Source: Nitrobacter vulgaris
Lineage (GTDB): Bacteria > Pseudomonadota > Alphaproteobacteria > Rhizobiales > Xanthobacteraceae
Assembly: GCF_031453995.1 (NCBI RefSeq)
Contig: NZ_JAVDPZ010000002.1
Coordinates: 158,044 to 222,043, forward strand
Direction of reading: 5' to 3'
Length of the DNA: 64,000 nucleotides
Shown here piece by piece: positions 16,688-24,223 of the stretch. The notes under the pieces are model-generated. The model saw only the letters and a program-made list of their open reading frames with translations. It did not search any database and was not told the origin of the DNA. Every line of letters begins with the position of its first letter. Position 1 is the first letter of the stretch. The position numbers and the translations under genes are program-made.

Positions 16688-16765
16688 TTCCGCAAATAGC
16701 GGAAAGGCTCTGAGCGACTTGCTGGGCCGGCCGGAAGCATGTAACGACATCGTTTCCCAGCAGAT

Positions 16766-16842
16766 CGGGGTATAGCGCAGCCTGGTAGCGCGGCAGTTTT
16801 GGGTACTGCAGGTCGTTGGTTCGAATCCAGCTGCCCCGACCA
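16766..16842 (+). tRNA. tRNA-Pro (TGG), attachment site for the island
   Basis: 77 nt with encoded CCA. Acceptor CGGGGTA pairs with TGCCCCG; the anticodon loop TTTGGGT gives TGG; T-arm GGTTCGAATCC. Its anticodon-loop-to-3' end is duplicated at 37863. Confidence 0.97.
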
Positions 16843-16845
16843 TTT
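16796..16845 (+). repeat. attL: 50-bp direct repeat inside tRNA-Pro
   Basis: Identical over 50 nt to 37863-37912. It begins in the anticodon stem and ends 3 nt past the CCA. Confidence 0.95.
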
Positions 16846-16964
16846 AAATACTTGAAAACACCACATATTTCGTACTACCTCCGATTGTCGCCAGGTGATT
16901 CTCCAGTGCGGGGAAGCACCGGGGAAACACGAGGCGCTTTTTGGGCGCCCCGTGCAGTGGTTTT

Positions 16965-17255
16965 CTAGGCCGTTGCCCTCCCTGCCGCCAGCATGCGCCC
17001 CGCCTGGCGGTACGTGATGATTGCGTCAATCACCACCATATTGCCGGGCATCGCATAGAATTGCCCAACGGCTTTCCGGCCCAGCGGCTTCAACATGCGG
17101 GCGGCCTGCCCGGACGGCACGTGGGCCTGAATCACTGCCAAACCATCATCAAGGATCAGGGATATCGGTACGTTGCGCGCCTTAAGGCGCTCGACGATAT
17201 CGGTGATGCGGTCGGTGGGGATTTGATCGGCAGAGACTTTCTTCAAAGCGTTCAT
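16965..17255 (-). CDS. Hypothetical protein, island left end
   Basis: 96 residues beginning MNALKKVSADQIPTDRITDI. A helix-rich soluble protein, with VERLKARNVPISLILDDGLA and QAHVPSGQAARMLKPLGRKA. Well-formed RBS (AAAGG). No recognised domain. The AVIQAHVPSG and NMVVIDAIITYRQAGRML segments look conserved rather than random. Function unknown. Confidence 0.65.
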   Translation of the reverse strand: MNALKKVSADQIPTDRITDIVERLKARNVPISLILDDGLAVIQAHVPSGQAARMLKPLGRKAVGQFYAMPGNMVVIDAIITYRQAGRMLAAGRATA

Positions 17256-17276
17256 ATCTGTTTGCCTTTCGAGCAA

Positions 17277-17922
17277 AATTGCATCCGGGGGCGAAATGAC
17301 CGCAGATAAGGGCAGCCCCGCACGCCTTTAGGCTCGCGCCTTGGACATGCGCGTGCGGCCCCCGGACTAGAAATTATGATCGCCGACTGACCGGTAACGA
17401 CATTCGGCTTATCTCAATGGGCTTTCGACCCGCCGTGATGATGCGCCAAAAAATCAGAAGCGCAAGAGGCGCACGGCTAGGAATCTGCTGTTGCAAGCAG
17501 AAGTCAACACGCAGCGCTTTGAACGCTGAGCACTATTGCTGTCGAAAATTATTTTGCACGCCGCAGGAATGCGACAAAGTCAACACGAGCGCTTAACCGT
17601 TCGCCGCGGCCATCGATACATGGGCGGGGGCAGGTGGGTGGGGGTCACCCCTGGCGGGGGGCCGATGGTGTCGCCGCCAAACGTCGGAACGCCCCAGCGC
17701 TAATTTTTTAGTTTCAGAATCCCTCGGGCCAAAACGAGCGCAAAGCCGCCGTCGTTTGAGCAATATTGGAATAGACGAACGAGTCGTAGAAAGCCTTACG
17801 CTCGAATGCTCAGAGCACAATGCGCTTCCAACTCTCCTCATCCATGATAATATAGCGATTGGGTGACACAGCTGCTCCGCCGGCAGCACTGCGCTAAACG
17901 CGCCATCGAAAGTGTCGCCGGC
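17277..17922. other. Intergenic stretch, 646 bp
   Basis: No convincing gene. AAGTCAACACG occurs twice (around 17500 and 17576). A long minus-strand frame over 17593-18243 is the antisense of the tail-spike gene and is rejected. Confidence 0.5.
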
Positions 17923-20163
17923 ATGCCCTATCCGACAAAATACACCCGTCAGTACGATTTTCAGAGTTACCAGGTCAGCAATCCGACGCGACCGCTGCCT
18001 GGCAACCAGGTGAATGTCGATCTCGACAGCGTCAAGGCGTCGGTCGCCGAGATCATCGACTTTCTGAAAACGTCGATCCGATCGGATGGTCGATTGGCCA
18101 ATGGCAGCGTCGGCGTCAATCAGCTGGACGCAACATTTCAACTTGGTTTCTCGCTTCCGACGATGTGGGAGCCGAACGTCGAATACACGACGGACAGCAC
18201 CGTCTTCTACGCCAACAAGTTTTACATTGCGAACGTCGCGCACACGTCGACAGATGGCTTCGACGAGAGCAAGTGGGATCTGATCGTCGATTTCGGTGCG
18301 GAGGCGACCGCTGCGGCTGCGAGTGCTGCTGCGGCGGCAGCGAGCGCCACCGCTGCGTCTGGTTCGGCAACGACGGCAACGACCCAGGCGACGAGCTCCG
18401 CCGACAGCGCCACCGCGGCGTCAAATAGCGCCACCGCCGCTTCTGGCTCCGCCACGACCGCAACGACCCAGGCGACCGCCGCTTCCAACAGCGCAACGGC
18501 TGCGGACGCCAGCGCGGATGCAGCGGAAGCCAGTGCGACTTCCGCCGATGGCAGCGCGGATGCTGCCGCAGCGAGTGCGACTGCAGCAGCGAGTGCGGTG
18601 CCGGCGGGCGGTACGACAGGGCAGGTGCTGACCAAGGCGTCGGATGCTGACGGGGATAACGAGTGGGCGGACGCCCCTGCCGGGGGTGCGCTCGACGTAA
18701 TCCACATCAAGGACTACGGCGGGGTCGGTGACGGCTCCACTGACGACACGACCGCGCTCCTGGCGTGGCTGGCTGCGATCAACGCGAGCACTGATCACAA
18801 CGTCACCGCCGTACTTGGCAACGGCGACTATCAGCTCGCCTCCGGCACAGCCACTAGCGGCCTTGTCATCACTCGTGACAACGTCACGATCGACGGCACA
18901 GGCGCGACCATCACCCTCACGGGCACTGGGGTTATACCTGCTGTCTTTCAGACCGACGGTCAAAGCAACATCACGTATCGAAACATTCGGTTCATTGGCA
19001 ACTGCCAGGCCAACGCTTTCGCCAACGGTGCAGCAATATGGTTCGTGAATTACACCGTAGGTAGCTGTTCCGGGTTTCTCGTTGAGCAATGCTATTTCGA
19101 GAACTTCAAGGGCGATTATTGGGTTTTCAGTGAGAACTACGAAGCCCGTGCCATGTCGAACATTGTCATCCGCGACAACATCGCTGTCAGTAAGACAGGC
19201 AATGCTCGTGGGCCTGCGGTGATTACAATTTCGTCGTCTTTTTGCGGGGTGTTGGGATCTGGCGACTCCGGCTATCTGCTGACCGAAGTCCTGATTGAGA
19301 ACAATGTGGTTCACGCCGATTACATCAAGAGCGGCGTCATCGTGCAAAATCAAGTGTATAATTTTACGATCCAGAACAACACGATCTGGAACGCGGGGCA
19401 GCAGGGTATCTCGAATGATTGCGGTGCTTACGCAATCCTTATTTACGCGAACGCGCCATTTTTTAACGGTAAGTACGGACGAACTACAGGAAACAAGATT
19501 CACTCACCGCGTTCGATTGGTATCTACCAAGCGAACATCTGGCCCGGAAGCATCATTAACGACAACCTGATCGTTAGTCAGGGACCGGACACGCTAAACA
19601 GTACGCTACCGAAAGGCGGCATATGTTTGAATGGCTCTTATGAGACAACGGTCATAGGCAACACCATCGTCAACACGACGGTGGATGCGATTTGGTGTAA
19701 CACGGCTCCGACTACGAACACCTGTCTGAACATCGCGAACAACACCATTCGCGGTGCTGATCGCGGCATCGTGTTTGAAAGTGCCACGTACAACGGCAGC
19801 AACATTGTTGTTCAGGACAACATAATCCAAGACGCCGGGACAAAAGGAATTATTTGCCGGAGTTATACTGGTGCTACCACAAATGATATTACGGTTCGGA
19901 ATAACCAAATATGGTTGGCGGCAGCATCGTCCGTTGGGATCGAGTTTGATAGTCCGACGAGTACGTATCAACTGTTCTATTGCAACGTCCAAGGCAATAC
20001 GATCCGATCTGGTGCTGCATCGATCATTGGCATCAAATTCAACGGCTTTACAAATACGGGTAGCTTTATCACCCAGAATAGGTTTTGCAGGACGTTCTCT
20101 GCCACTGTTCAAACCACTGGTTCGACGGGCATCACCGCGTCCGACAACTTAAACCAGCTCTAA
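17923..20163 (+). CDS. Phage-like tail spike with right-handed beta-helix (pectate-lyase-3 fold)
   Basis: 746 residues. The N-terminus MPYPTKYTRQYDFQSYQVSN and SVKASVAEIIDFLKTSIRSD resembles tail-fibre base-attachment regions of alphaproteobacterial phages. About residues 125-230 are an Ala/Ser/Thr repeat linker (ASGSATTATTQAT-like units). From about 265 comes the beta-helix entry motif IKDYGGVGDGSTDDTTALLA, then ladders of NITYRNIRF, NIVIRDNIAV, NFTIQNNTIW and similar coils. This fold usually binds or cleaves polysaccharide. No other virion gene is nearby. GC drops in the second half, which suggests separate origin. Confidence 0.85.
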   Translation: MPYPTKYTRQYDFQSYQVSNPTRPLPGNQVNVDLDSVKASVAEIIDFLKTSIRSDGRLANGSVGVNQLDATFQLGFSLPTMWEPNVEYTTDSTVFYANKFYIANVAHTSTDGFDESKWDLIVDFGAEATAAAASAAAAAASATAASGSATTATTQATSSADSATAASNSATAASGSATTATTQATAASNSATAADASADAAEASATSADGSADAAAASATAAASAVPAGGTTGQVLTKASDADGDNEWADAPAGGALDVIHIKDYGGVGDGSTDDTTALLAWLAAINASTDHNVTAVLGNGDYQLASGTATSGLVITRDNVTIDGTGATITLTGTGVIPAVFQTDGQSNITYRNIRFIGNCQANAFANGAAIWFVNYTVGSCSGFLVEQCYFENFKGDYWVFSENYEARAMSNIVIRDNIAVSKTGNARGPAVITISSSFCGVLGSGDSGYLLTEVLIENNVVHADYIKSGVIVQNQVYNFTIQNNTIWNAGQQGISNDCGAYAILIYANAPFFNGKYGRTTGNKIHSPRSIGIYQANIWPGSIINDNLIVSQGPDTLNSTLPKGGICLNGSYETTVIGNTIVNTTVDAIWCNTAPTTNTCLNIANNTIRGADRGIVFESATYNGSNIVVQDNIIQDAGTKGIICRSYTGATTNDITVRNNQIWLAAASSVGIEFDSPTSTYQLFYCNVQGNTIRSGAASIIGIKFNGFTNTGSFITQNRFCRTFSATVQTTGSTGITASDNLNQL

Positions 20164-20242
20164 GGCATCACTAAATTGGAAGTTGCGCAACAATCCGTCG
20201 TGAATCACGTTGTGCTCTTGAAGAACAGCGCCGCCCGAAACC

Positions 20243-20740
20243 TCACCATCGGTCTCCAGTTTTCGCGGAGGTTAGCCATCTCGCGGCTCGTTCCACATCT
20301 GGCGAATTCTCGGCAGGAAATCGTTCAAGAAACTCCGCAACTCGGAATGGCCCCGGTTTGATCTCGAGCATGAGCGCCGAAGACGTCATGGCGACGACCG
20401 TATGCCATGCCCCTGCAGTGATTTGCGAGATCGGTATCGATCCTGCGGTGAGCTCGATTCTCTCAGCGACATGCCCGTCATCGGAGAATAGCAGCAGAGC
20501 GAGCGTCCCCCGCATCGGGACAATCATTTCCCACTGCTCAGGATGGCGATGCGGTTGCATATAGGTGCCTTGATCGAAAGCAACGAGCAACCGTTGCGTC
20601 GGATCAGCATGACTTTCGTGGAGGAGAAGGTGTGATCGCCTGCGCGGAGACATTTTCGCGTCGCTGAGAAGCCTGTCGCAAGTACTGGCTCCGACTGACG
20701 CGAATCCATCGACGTTGGTTGTCCAATCGAAAAACTTCAT
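20243..20740 (-). CDS. WbuC family cupin-fold metalloprotein
   Basis: 165 residues. The cupin core shows QPHRHPEQWEMIVPMRGTLA (two metal-binding His, plus Glu) and LLFSDDGHVAERIEL, with a later His in AGAWHTVVAM. The N-terminal RRSHLLLHESHADPTQRLLV block is typical of WbuC, a protein often found in O-antigen gene clusters. Here it stands alone, convergent with the tail-spike gene. Enzymatic activity is not known. Confidence 0.85.
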   Translation of the reverse strand: MKFFDWTTNVDGFASVGASTCDRLLSDAKMSPRRRSHLLLHESHADPTQRLLVAFDQGTYMQPHRHPEQWEMIVPMRGTLALLLFSDDGHVAERIELTAGSIPISQITAGAWHTVVAMTSSALMLEIKPGPFRVAEFLERFPAENSPDVERAARWLTSAKTGDRW

Positions 20741-20822
20741 TCAAGTCTATCCAAGTCATAATTGAGACAGTCGGGTTGGCAGATCGATCCGGTGGGTTAG
20801 TGGCGGCACGGGGTCGACGGAA

Positions 20823-21098
20823 TCAATCGCCGTGCCTGTCTTCGTCTTCGTCTTTGTCTTCGTCGTCGCAAACGTCCATCTTCTTCAGGCCGGCCTCCGC
20901 TTCGGCCCGGGTCTTGAAGACTCCGAGGCTCACGATAGTCGACGGGGTCGCCCCGGTCGCCGGCCTCTTGTCCACTATGGTGCACCTCTTCGTCGCGGTA
21001 TCGCGGATGACGTAGTATTCCTCGTGATGGACTTTCGTCTGGGCGAACGCCGGCGTGGCCGTAAATGAGATGAGCGCGCTTAGGGCAAATGTCTTCAC
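20823..21098 (-). CDS. Small secreted protein, paralog of the 21224 gene
   Basis: 91 residues from GTG at 21098 (VKTFALSALISFTATPAFAQ signal). The mature part has EEYYVIRDTATKRCTIVDKR, GVFKTRAEAEAGLKKMDVC and an acidic Asp/Glu tail. I prefer GTG 21098 to the ATG at 21113 because AAGGAA then lies 6 nt upstream and the signal peptide aligns with the paralog. An EcfG promoter match ends 28 bp upstream. Two cysteines. Function unknown. Confidence 0.75.
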   Translation of the reverse strand: MKTFALSALISFTATPAFAQTKVHHEEYYVIRDTATKRCTIVDKRPATGATPSTIVSLGVFKTRAEAEAGLKKMDVCDDEDKDEDEDRHGD

Positions 21099-21125
21099 AG
21101 AATGTTCCTTCATTGAGGCAGCCAG

Positions 21126-21151
21126 AACGCGGGTGCCCCGCCTATCGTTCC
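21126..21151 (-). promoter_or_regulatory. Predicted EcfG promoter
   Basis: Minus strand GGAAC, 17 nt, CGTT. With the GTG start at 21098 the leader would be about 20 nt. Confidence 0.65.
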
Positions 21152-21174
21152 TTCACGGGATTGGACGCACGAAA

Positions 21175-21202
21175 AGCCCCGCCGGAGACAGCCGGCGGGG
21201 CT
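21175..21202 (-). terminator. Rho-independent terminator
   Basis: AGCCCCGCCGG, AGACAG loop, CCGGCGGGGCT: perfect 11-bp stem, followed by TTTT on the minus strand. Ends the 21224 gene. Confidence 0.88.
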
Positions 21203-21223
21203 AAATAAATAAGGGGAACTGAA

Positions 21224-21481
21224 TCAATCGTCGTGGTCGTGCGTTGGCTCGTCCGTCTCGCAGACCTCCATGGTCTTCATGCCGGTCTCGGCTTCGGTCC
21301 GGGTTCCGAAGATGCCGTGGTCGACGATGGTTGTGGTAACGGTTGGCTTTTGGTCCACGATGGTGCACCGCTTGGTCGCCGGATCGCGCACCACGTAATA
21401 TTCCTCGTGAACCGTCGCCGTTTGCGCCAGTGCCGACGTGGCCGCGAGTGCAATGAGCGCGGTGAGGACGAATCTCTTCAT
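21224..21481 (-). CDS. Small secreted protein, paralog of the 20823 gene
   Basis: 85 residues. Signal MKRFVLTALIALAATSALAQ, then HEEYYVVRDPATKRCTIVDQ, IFGTRTEAETGMKTMEVC and an acidic His/Asp tail. About half identical to the neighbour at 20823, so a tandem duplication. AAGGAAG RBS. No EcfG motif was found directly upstream; it may be read through from the 21516 gene. Function unknown. Confidence 0.75.
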   Translation of the reverse strand: MKRFVLTALIALAATSALAQTATVHEEYYVVRDPATKRCTIVDQKPTVTTTIVDHGIFGTRTEAETGMKTMEVCETDEPTHDHDD

Positions 21482-21515
21482 GTAAGCTTCCTTTCGTTTG
21501 CTCTTAGCTCTTCGT

Positions 21516-21704
21516 CTACGGCAGAATGTCGCTCTTTCCCGGCTTGGCGTACTTGATGTTCTCGTCGCCGCCCTTCTTTATCTTCTCGGCCATTTCCTTA
21601 TCCGCTTCCTTGGTCAGCTGTTCCATGGTCTTGCCGAGCGTCTTCTTCGGATCCTGCTTCGGCTCGCCCGCAGGGGGAAAGTTCGTGCTGCTGTCGTTGC
21701 CCAT
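21516..21704 (-). CDS. Small hydrophilic protein, unknown
   Basis: 62 residues, MGNDSSTNFPPAGEPKQDPK then KTLGKTMEQLTKEADKEMAE and a Gly/Lys tail. Very hydrophilic and probably disordered outside one amphipathic helix. AAAAGGACAT RBS. A GGAAC-N15-TGTT sequence upstream is one nucleotide short of the EcfG spacing. Function unknown. Confidence 0.6.
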   Translation of the reverse strand: MGNDSSTNFPPAGEPKQDPKKTLGKTMEQLTKEADKEMAEKIKKGGDENIKYAKPGKSDILP

Positions 21705-21825
21705 GTGAATGTCCTTTTCGTTAGGCCTCGGAGGACAACAGGTGACTTCTGGAGGGTTCCTCGGTGCAGCGGTTTGCTCAACACGATTTCCGGGATGCCT
21801 TCACGCGTCCGTGCGCTACCGCATA

Positions 21826-21850
21826 GGAACGGTCACTGCCGGGTAAGGTT
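21826..21850 (+). promoter_or_regulatory. Predicted EcfG promoter
   Basis: GGAAC at 21826-21830, 16 nt, GGTT at 21847-21850. Leader to the ATG at 21878 about 20 nt. Confidence 0.5.
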
Positions 21851-21877
21851 GCTTTCAAACAAGCATGGAGCGCAGCC

Positions 21878-22072
21878 ATGACCTTCCCGGAAAACAACGA
21901 CCCTTTCAGGAACACGCGCACTCCACAGCGTTTCAGCCGCACCACCGTCTGGGCTATCGCGGGGGCAGTCGTCCTACTGCTGTTCGGCCTCTTATTCTTC
22001 ACCTCGGGGCGCCACGATAAGTCCGCTGAGAATCCGCCGCCGTCCGGGACGCAGGCGCAACCGCAGAGATGA
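21878..22072 (+). CDS. One-helix membrane protein, 64 aa
   Basis: Polar head MTFPENNDPFRNTRTPQRFS, one membrane helix (TTVWAIAGAVVLLLFGLLFF), then a disordered Pro/Gln/Ser tail. Probably inner membrane with a periplasmic tail. Preceded by an EcfG-like promoter. No known family. Confidence 0.65.
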   Translation: MTFPENNDPFRNTRTPQRFSRTTVWAIAGAVVLLLFGLLFFTSGRHDKSAENPPPSGTQAQPQR

Positions 22073-22167
22073 GGATAGGCTGCGATACTTGACGGGACGG
22101 AATTCTGCGACCAGCGGGACAGTCACTGGAAAGGCGATGCGCGGCGTTTTGCCTGCCGCCTGACGAA

Positions 22168-22192
22168 GGAACGCCACGCAAGCGCTACCGTT
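22168..22192 (+). promoter_or_regulatory. Predicted EcfG promoter
   Basis: GGAAC, 16 nt, CGTT: exact consensus. About 83 bp before the ATG at 22275. Confidence 0.65.
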
Positions 22193-22274
22193 GATCCTCC
22201 ATCATCGCCCCCGATCCCCGGCAGTTATCGATGACTGAGAGCCGCGCGCGCTCCCGCCTCCAGTGGAGCGAGCG

Positions 22275-22439
22275 ATGTGCGGGAAATGCGACACTCTGCG
22301 GCGGGAGATAGCTCTCGCGCGGGGCCTCTTAGCCGATCTCACGGACCCGAGCAGCATCGCACTCGTCATGGCGGACATCGAGCTTCTCGAAGAGAACCTG
22401 GTCGAACTGATAGCGACGCACTATCCCGCCGTGAAGTAG
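22275..22439 (+). CDS. Small soluble protein, 54 aa
   Basis: MCGKCDTLRREIALARGLLA, DLTDPSSIALVMADIELLEE, NLVELIATHYPAVK. A CxxC head and two amphipathic helices. It is below the usual gene-calling size but has strong coding character, GGAGCGAGCG upstream and an exact EcfG promoter. It might bind metal or dimerise through the helices. Function unknown. Confidence 0.65.
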   Translation: MCGKCDTLRREIALARGLLADLTDPSSIALVMADIELLEENLVELIATHYPAVK

Positions 22440-22604
22440 GCTCGCGCATGGGAACGGGAAGTCTGGAACAAAATTATTTCGCCAGGCCGCGGCTTGTCTC
22501 CTGCCTGTTGGCCGTCACGGTCCCGCGTCTCTAATGCACCCAGGAGTCGGGCCGTGCGCTCAACGCGGGGCACTGCGGGTCGCGGCATCCCGAGCGACGA
22601 GTTC

Positions 22605-22629
22605 GGAACCATCGCTCGGGCGATCCGTT
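22605..22629 (+). promoter_or_regulatory. Predicted EcfG promoter
   Basis: GGAAC, 16 nt, CGTT: exact consensus. 72 bp before the ATG at 22702; serves the 52-aa/26-aa gene pair. Confidence 0.65.
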
Positions 22630-22701
22630 TTGTCCCGCACTGAACAGAAGAGCCCACCGAGCGAGAAGCGAGCTTCAATACTCAGCATTAGGAGAATCAC
22701 G

Positions 22702-22860
22702 ATGGCGAGAATGGAAGATGGACATATCGTCGAAACCGCGATGGAAGCACGTGGCGCGGAGCGCGGCCCCACGGTGCGCAACGTTCTGGTCGCGGGGACG
22801 GCGCTGGTCATAGCGGCCTTCGTGCTCGTCTACATCCTGTATTTCGGAGGCGGGAAATAA
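22702..22860 (+). CDS. One-helix membrane protein, 52 aa, coupled to the 26-aa microprotein
   Basis: MARMEDGHIVETAMEARGAE and RGPTVRNVL, then one helix (VAGTALVIAAFVLVYILYF) and GGGK. AGGAGA RBS 6 nt before the ATG. The stop TAA shares its last A with the next ATG (TAATG), so the 26-aa protein is probably made by re-initiation. Stress-type promoter upstream. Function unknown. Confidence 0.7.
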   Translation: MARMEDGHIVETAMEARGAERGPTVRNVLVAGTALVIAAFVLVYILYFGGGK

Positions 22861-22940
22861 TGGGACGGGGAATCCTGCTCTGGCTTATCGGCGTGCCTAT
22901 TCCGGTGATCCTTCTTCTGTGGCTGTTCTTCGGCCGCTGA
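22860..22940 (+). CDS. 26-aa membrane microprotein, island copy
   Basis: MGRGILLWLIGVPIPVILLL followed by WLFFGR. 22 or more of 26 residues match the core copy at 13298. A single hydrophobic helix with a conserved GVPIP centre and FFG end. Overlaps the preceding stop by 1 nt. A weak hairpin (ACGGG-CGT-CCCGT) and TTTT at 22966-22984 follow. Confidence 0.8.
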   Translation: MGRGILLWLIGVPIPVILLLWLFFGR

Positions 22941-23023
22941 CGACCGAATCCGTCGCTTTCCCGTCACGGGCGTCCCGTACTTTTCGATACGGAATATTTA
23001 TTCAAGCAAAGGACTAGCATTCA

Positions 23024-23377
23024 ATGACCCTTGAAGCGAGCGAGACTGGCAATCTGATCGGAAGCGACAAGGTCCAGGGCACGACGGTGTACGGGGCCGA
23101 CGGCCAGGAGATTGGAACAATCGAGCGCGTCATGATCGAGAAGGTGAGTGGTCGCGTGTCGTACGCGGTCCTCGGCTTCGGCGGATTCCTCGGCATCGGC
23201 AGCGACTACTACCCGCTCCCCTGGCACAGCCTGAAATACGACACGGGAATCGGAGGGTACCGGGTCGGCGTTACGGAGGAGCAGCTCAAGAACGCCCCGA
23301 AGTACGCGGACGAGAGCAGCTGGAGCTGGTCGGACCCGAGCCGGACCAAGGCGGTCGACGATTACTACTCTCTCTGA
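23024..23377 (+). CDS. PRC-barrel domain protein, island copy
   Basis: 117 residues. PRC-barrel with LIGSDKVQGTTVYGADGQEI, GTIERVMIEKVSGRVSYAVL, FGGFLGIGSDYYPLPW and TGIGGYRV. Close to the core protein at 12065 over the barrel, but its C-terminus is shorter (SSWSWSDPSRTKAVDDYYSL). Strong terminator at 23392. The end overlaps the convergent acetyltransferase gene by 13 bp. Confidence 0.88.
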   Translation: MTLEASETGNLIGSDKVQGTTVYGADGQEIGTIERVMIEKVSGRVSYAVLGFGGFLGIGSDYYPLPWHSLKYDTGIGGYRVGVTEEQLKNAPKYADESSWSWSDPSRTKAVDDYYSL

Positions 23378-23922
23378 AGACCGGAGCTTCGCGCGCGGCC
23401 TGATGAGCGGCCGCGCGTTTTCCGCACAAGGACACCCCACACAACATGAACGGTGAAGCTATCGTGAAACCCTGATGCGAAGTGCAACGCTTCCTCACGC
23501 ACGCCAAGTTTCTCGTAAAGCGCGATCGCCGGTTCGTCACCATAGTCGGCTTGAACGAAGATGACCCACGCGCTCCGTCGAGCGGCAATCTCCCGCAAGC
23601 AGTTGATCAGGGAGGTCGCAATACCTCTCCGCCGATGCTTCAAACTGACGGCGAGATCGTAAATATAGAACTCGCTGCGCGCCCTTTCGAACTTCTCTAG
23701 CTCATAGGCGACGAGCCCACCCACGACCTCCTGGCCGGCCATCGCAGCCAGGACGGCGACATGCTCCTTGGAGAGAAGGCTCTTCAAATAAGGTTCGGTC
23801 GGCGGCTCCGCCGTATACGTCTCCGGGTCCGCAAACGCGTCGCCGAACAAAGAGTTCAGCATCCGGAGATGCGGAAGATCAGAGGGACCGAGGCGACGGA
23901 CCGTAATAGACGAACTGGACAT
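23365..23922 (-). CDS. AAC(3)-I-like aminoglycoside N-acetyltransferase (GNAT)
   Basis: 185 residues. Typical AAC(3)-I blocks: YLKSLLSKEHVAVLAAMAGQ, FERARSEFYIYDLAVSLKHR, RRGIATSLINCLREIAARRS, WVIFVQADYGDEPAIALYEK, LGVREEALHF. HRRRGIATSLI is the acetyl-CoA loop. The family usually ends soon after HF; here about 35 more residues continue, and the last stretch is the antisense of the PRC gene's terminator hairpin. So the C-terminus looks newly extended. Whether it modifies aminoglycosides or another amine is unknown. Confidence 0.85.
   Translation of the reverse strand: MSSSSITVRRLGPSDLPHLRMLNSLFGDAFADPETYTAEPPTEPYLKSLLSKEHVAVLAAMAGQEVVGGLVAYELEKFERARSEFYIYDLAVSLKHRRRGIATSLINCLREIAARRSAWVIFVQADYGDEPAIALYEKLGVREEALHFASGFHDSFTVHVVWGVLVRKTRGRSSGRARSSGLQRE
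23392..23421 (+). terminator. Rho-independent terminator of the island PRC gene
   Basis: CGCGCGGCC, 8-nt loop, GGCCGCGCG, TTTT. Lies inside the coding end of the convergent acetyltransferase gene. Confidence 0.88.
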
Positions 23923-24223
23923 TCAAATGCTTCCGCATGGACGCCGTTATTAATATATGATCAGAGCAGCGCTGCTGTACGAGCGCAAGGCGGAAGGTCT
24001 CGCCGCGGTCTCCCAAATCGGCCTCGCTCATTGGGGATATTCACGAGGCCCCATCCACCCGGGATGCAGAAATAGCTGATTAATTCCCGTGGGAATAGGA
24101 ACGTTCGGTCGCTCCTCACATTATGGGATGCTGGATGGCTTTCCTTTTCACCAACCAGTCACCTGCCAGCCGTCCCTTCGGGGGGCGGCGCCACGCGAGG
24201 GATTATCCTCGAAGGAAACCACC
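23923..24223. other. Divergent regulatory region, 301 bp
   Basis: Between the acetyltransferase and the ferritin-like gene. Holds the palindrome ATTCCC-GT-GGGAAT (24083-24096) and a near-consensus EcfG site at 24098. Confidence 0.45.
24098..24122 (+). promoter_or_regulatory. Near-consensus EcfG promoter (weak)
   Basis: GGAAC, 16 nt, CATT (consensus CGTT). About 100 bp before the ATG at 24224. Confidence 0.35.

Noticed and set aside
17593..18243. 216-codon minus frame
   Set aside because: Mostly antisense of the tail-spike gene start.
18300..18610. Repeats resembling a CRISPR or satellite
   Set aside because: They encode the Ala/Ser/Thr linker of the tail spike; no spacer-repeat regularity.
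18421..19503. 360-codon minus-strand frame
   Set aside because: Antisense shadow of the tail-spike gene.
21736..21766. GGAAC-N15-TGTT before the 21516 gene
   Set aside because: Spacer is one nucleotide short of the EcfG range.
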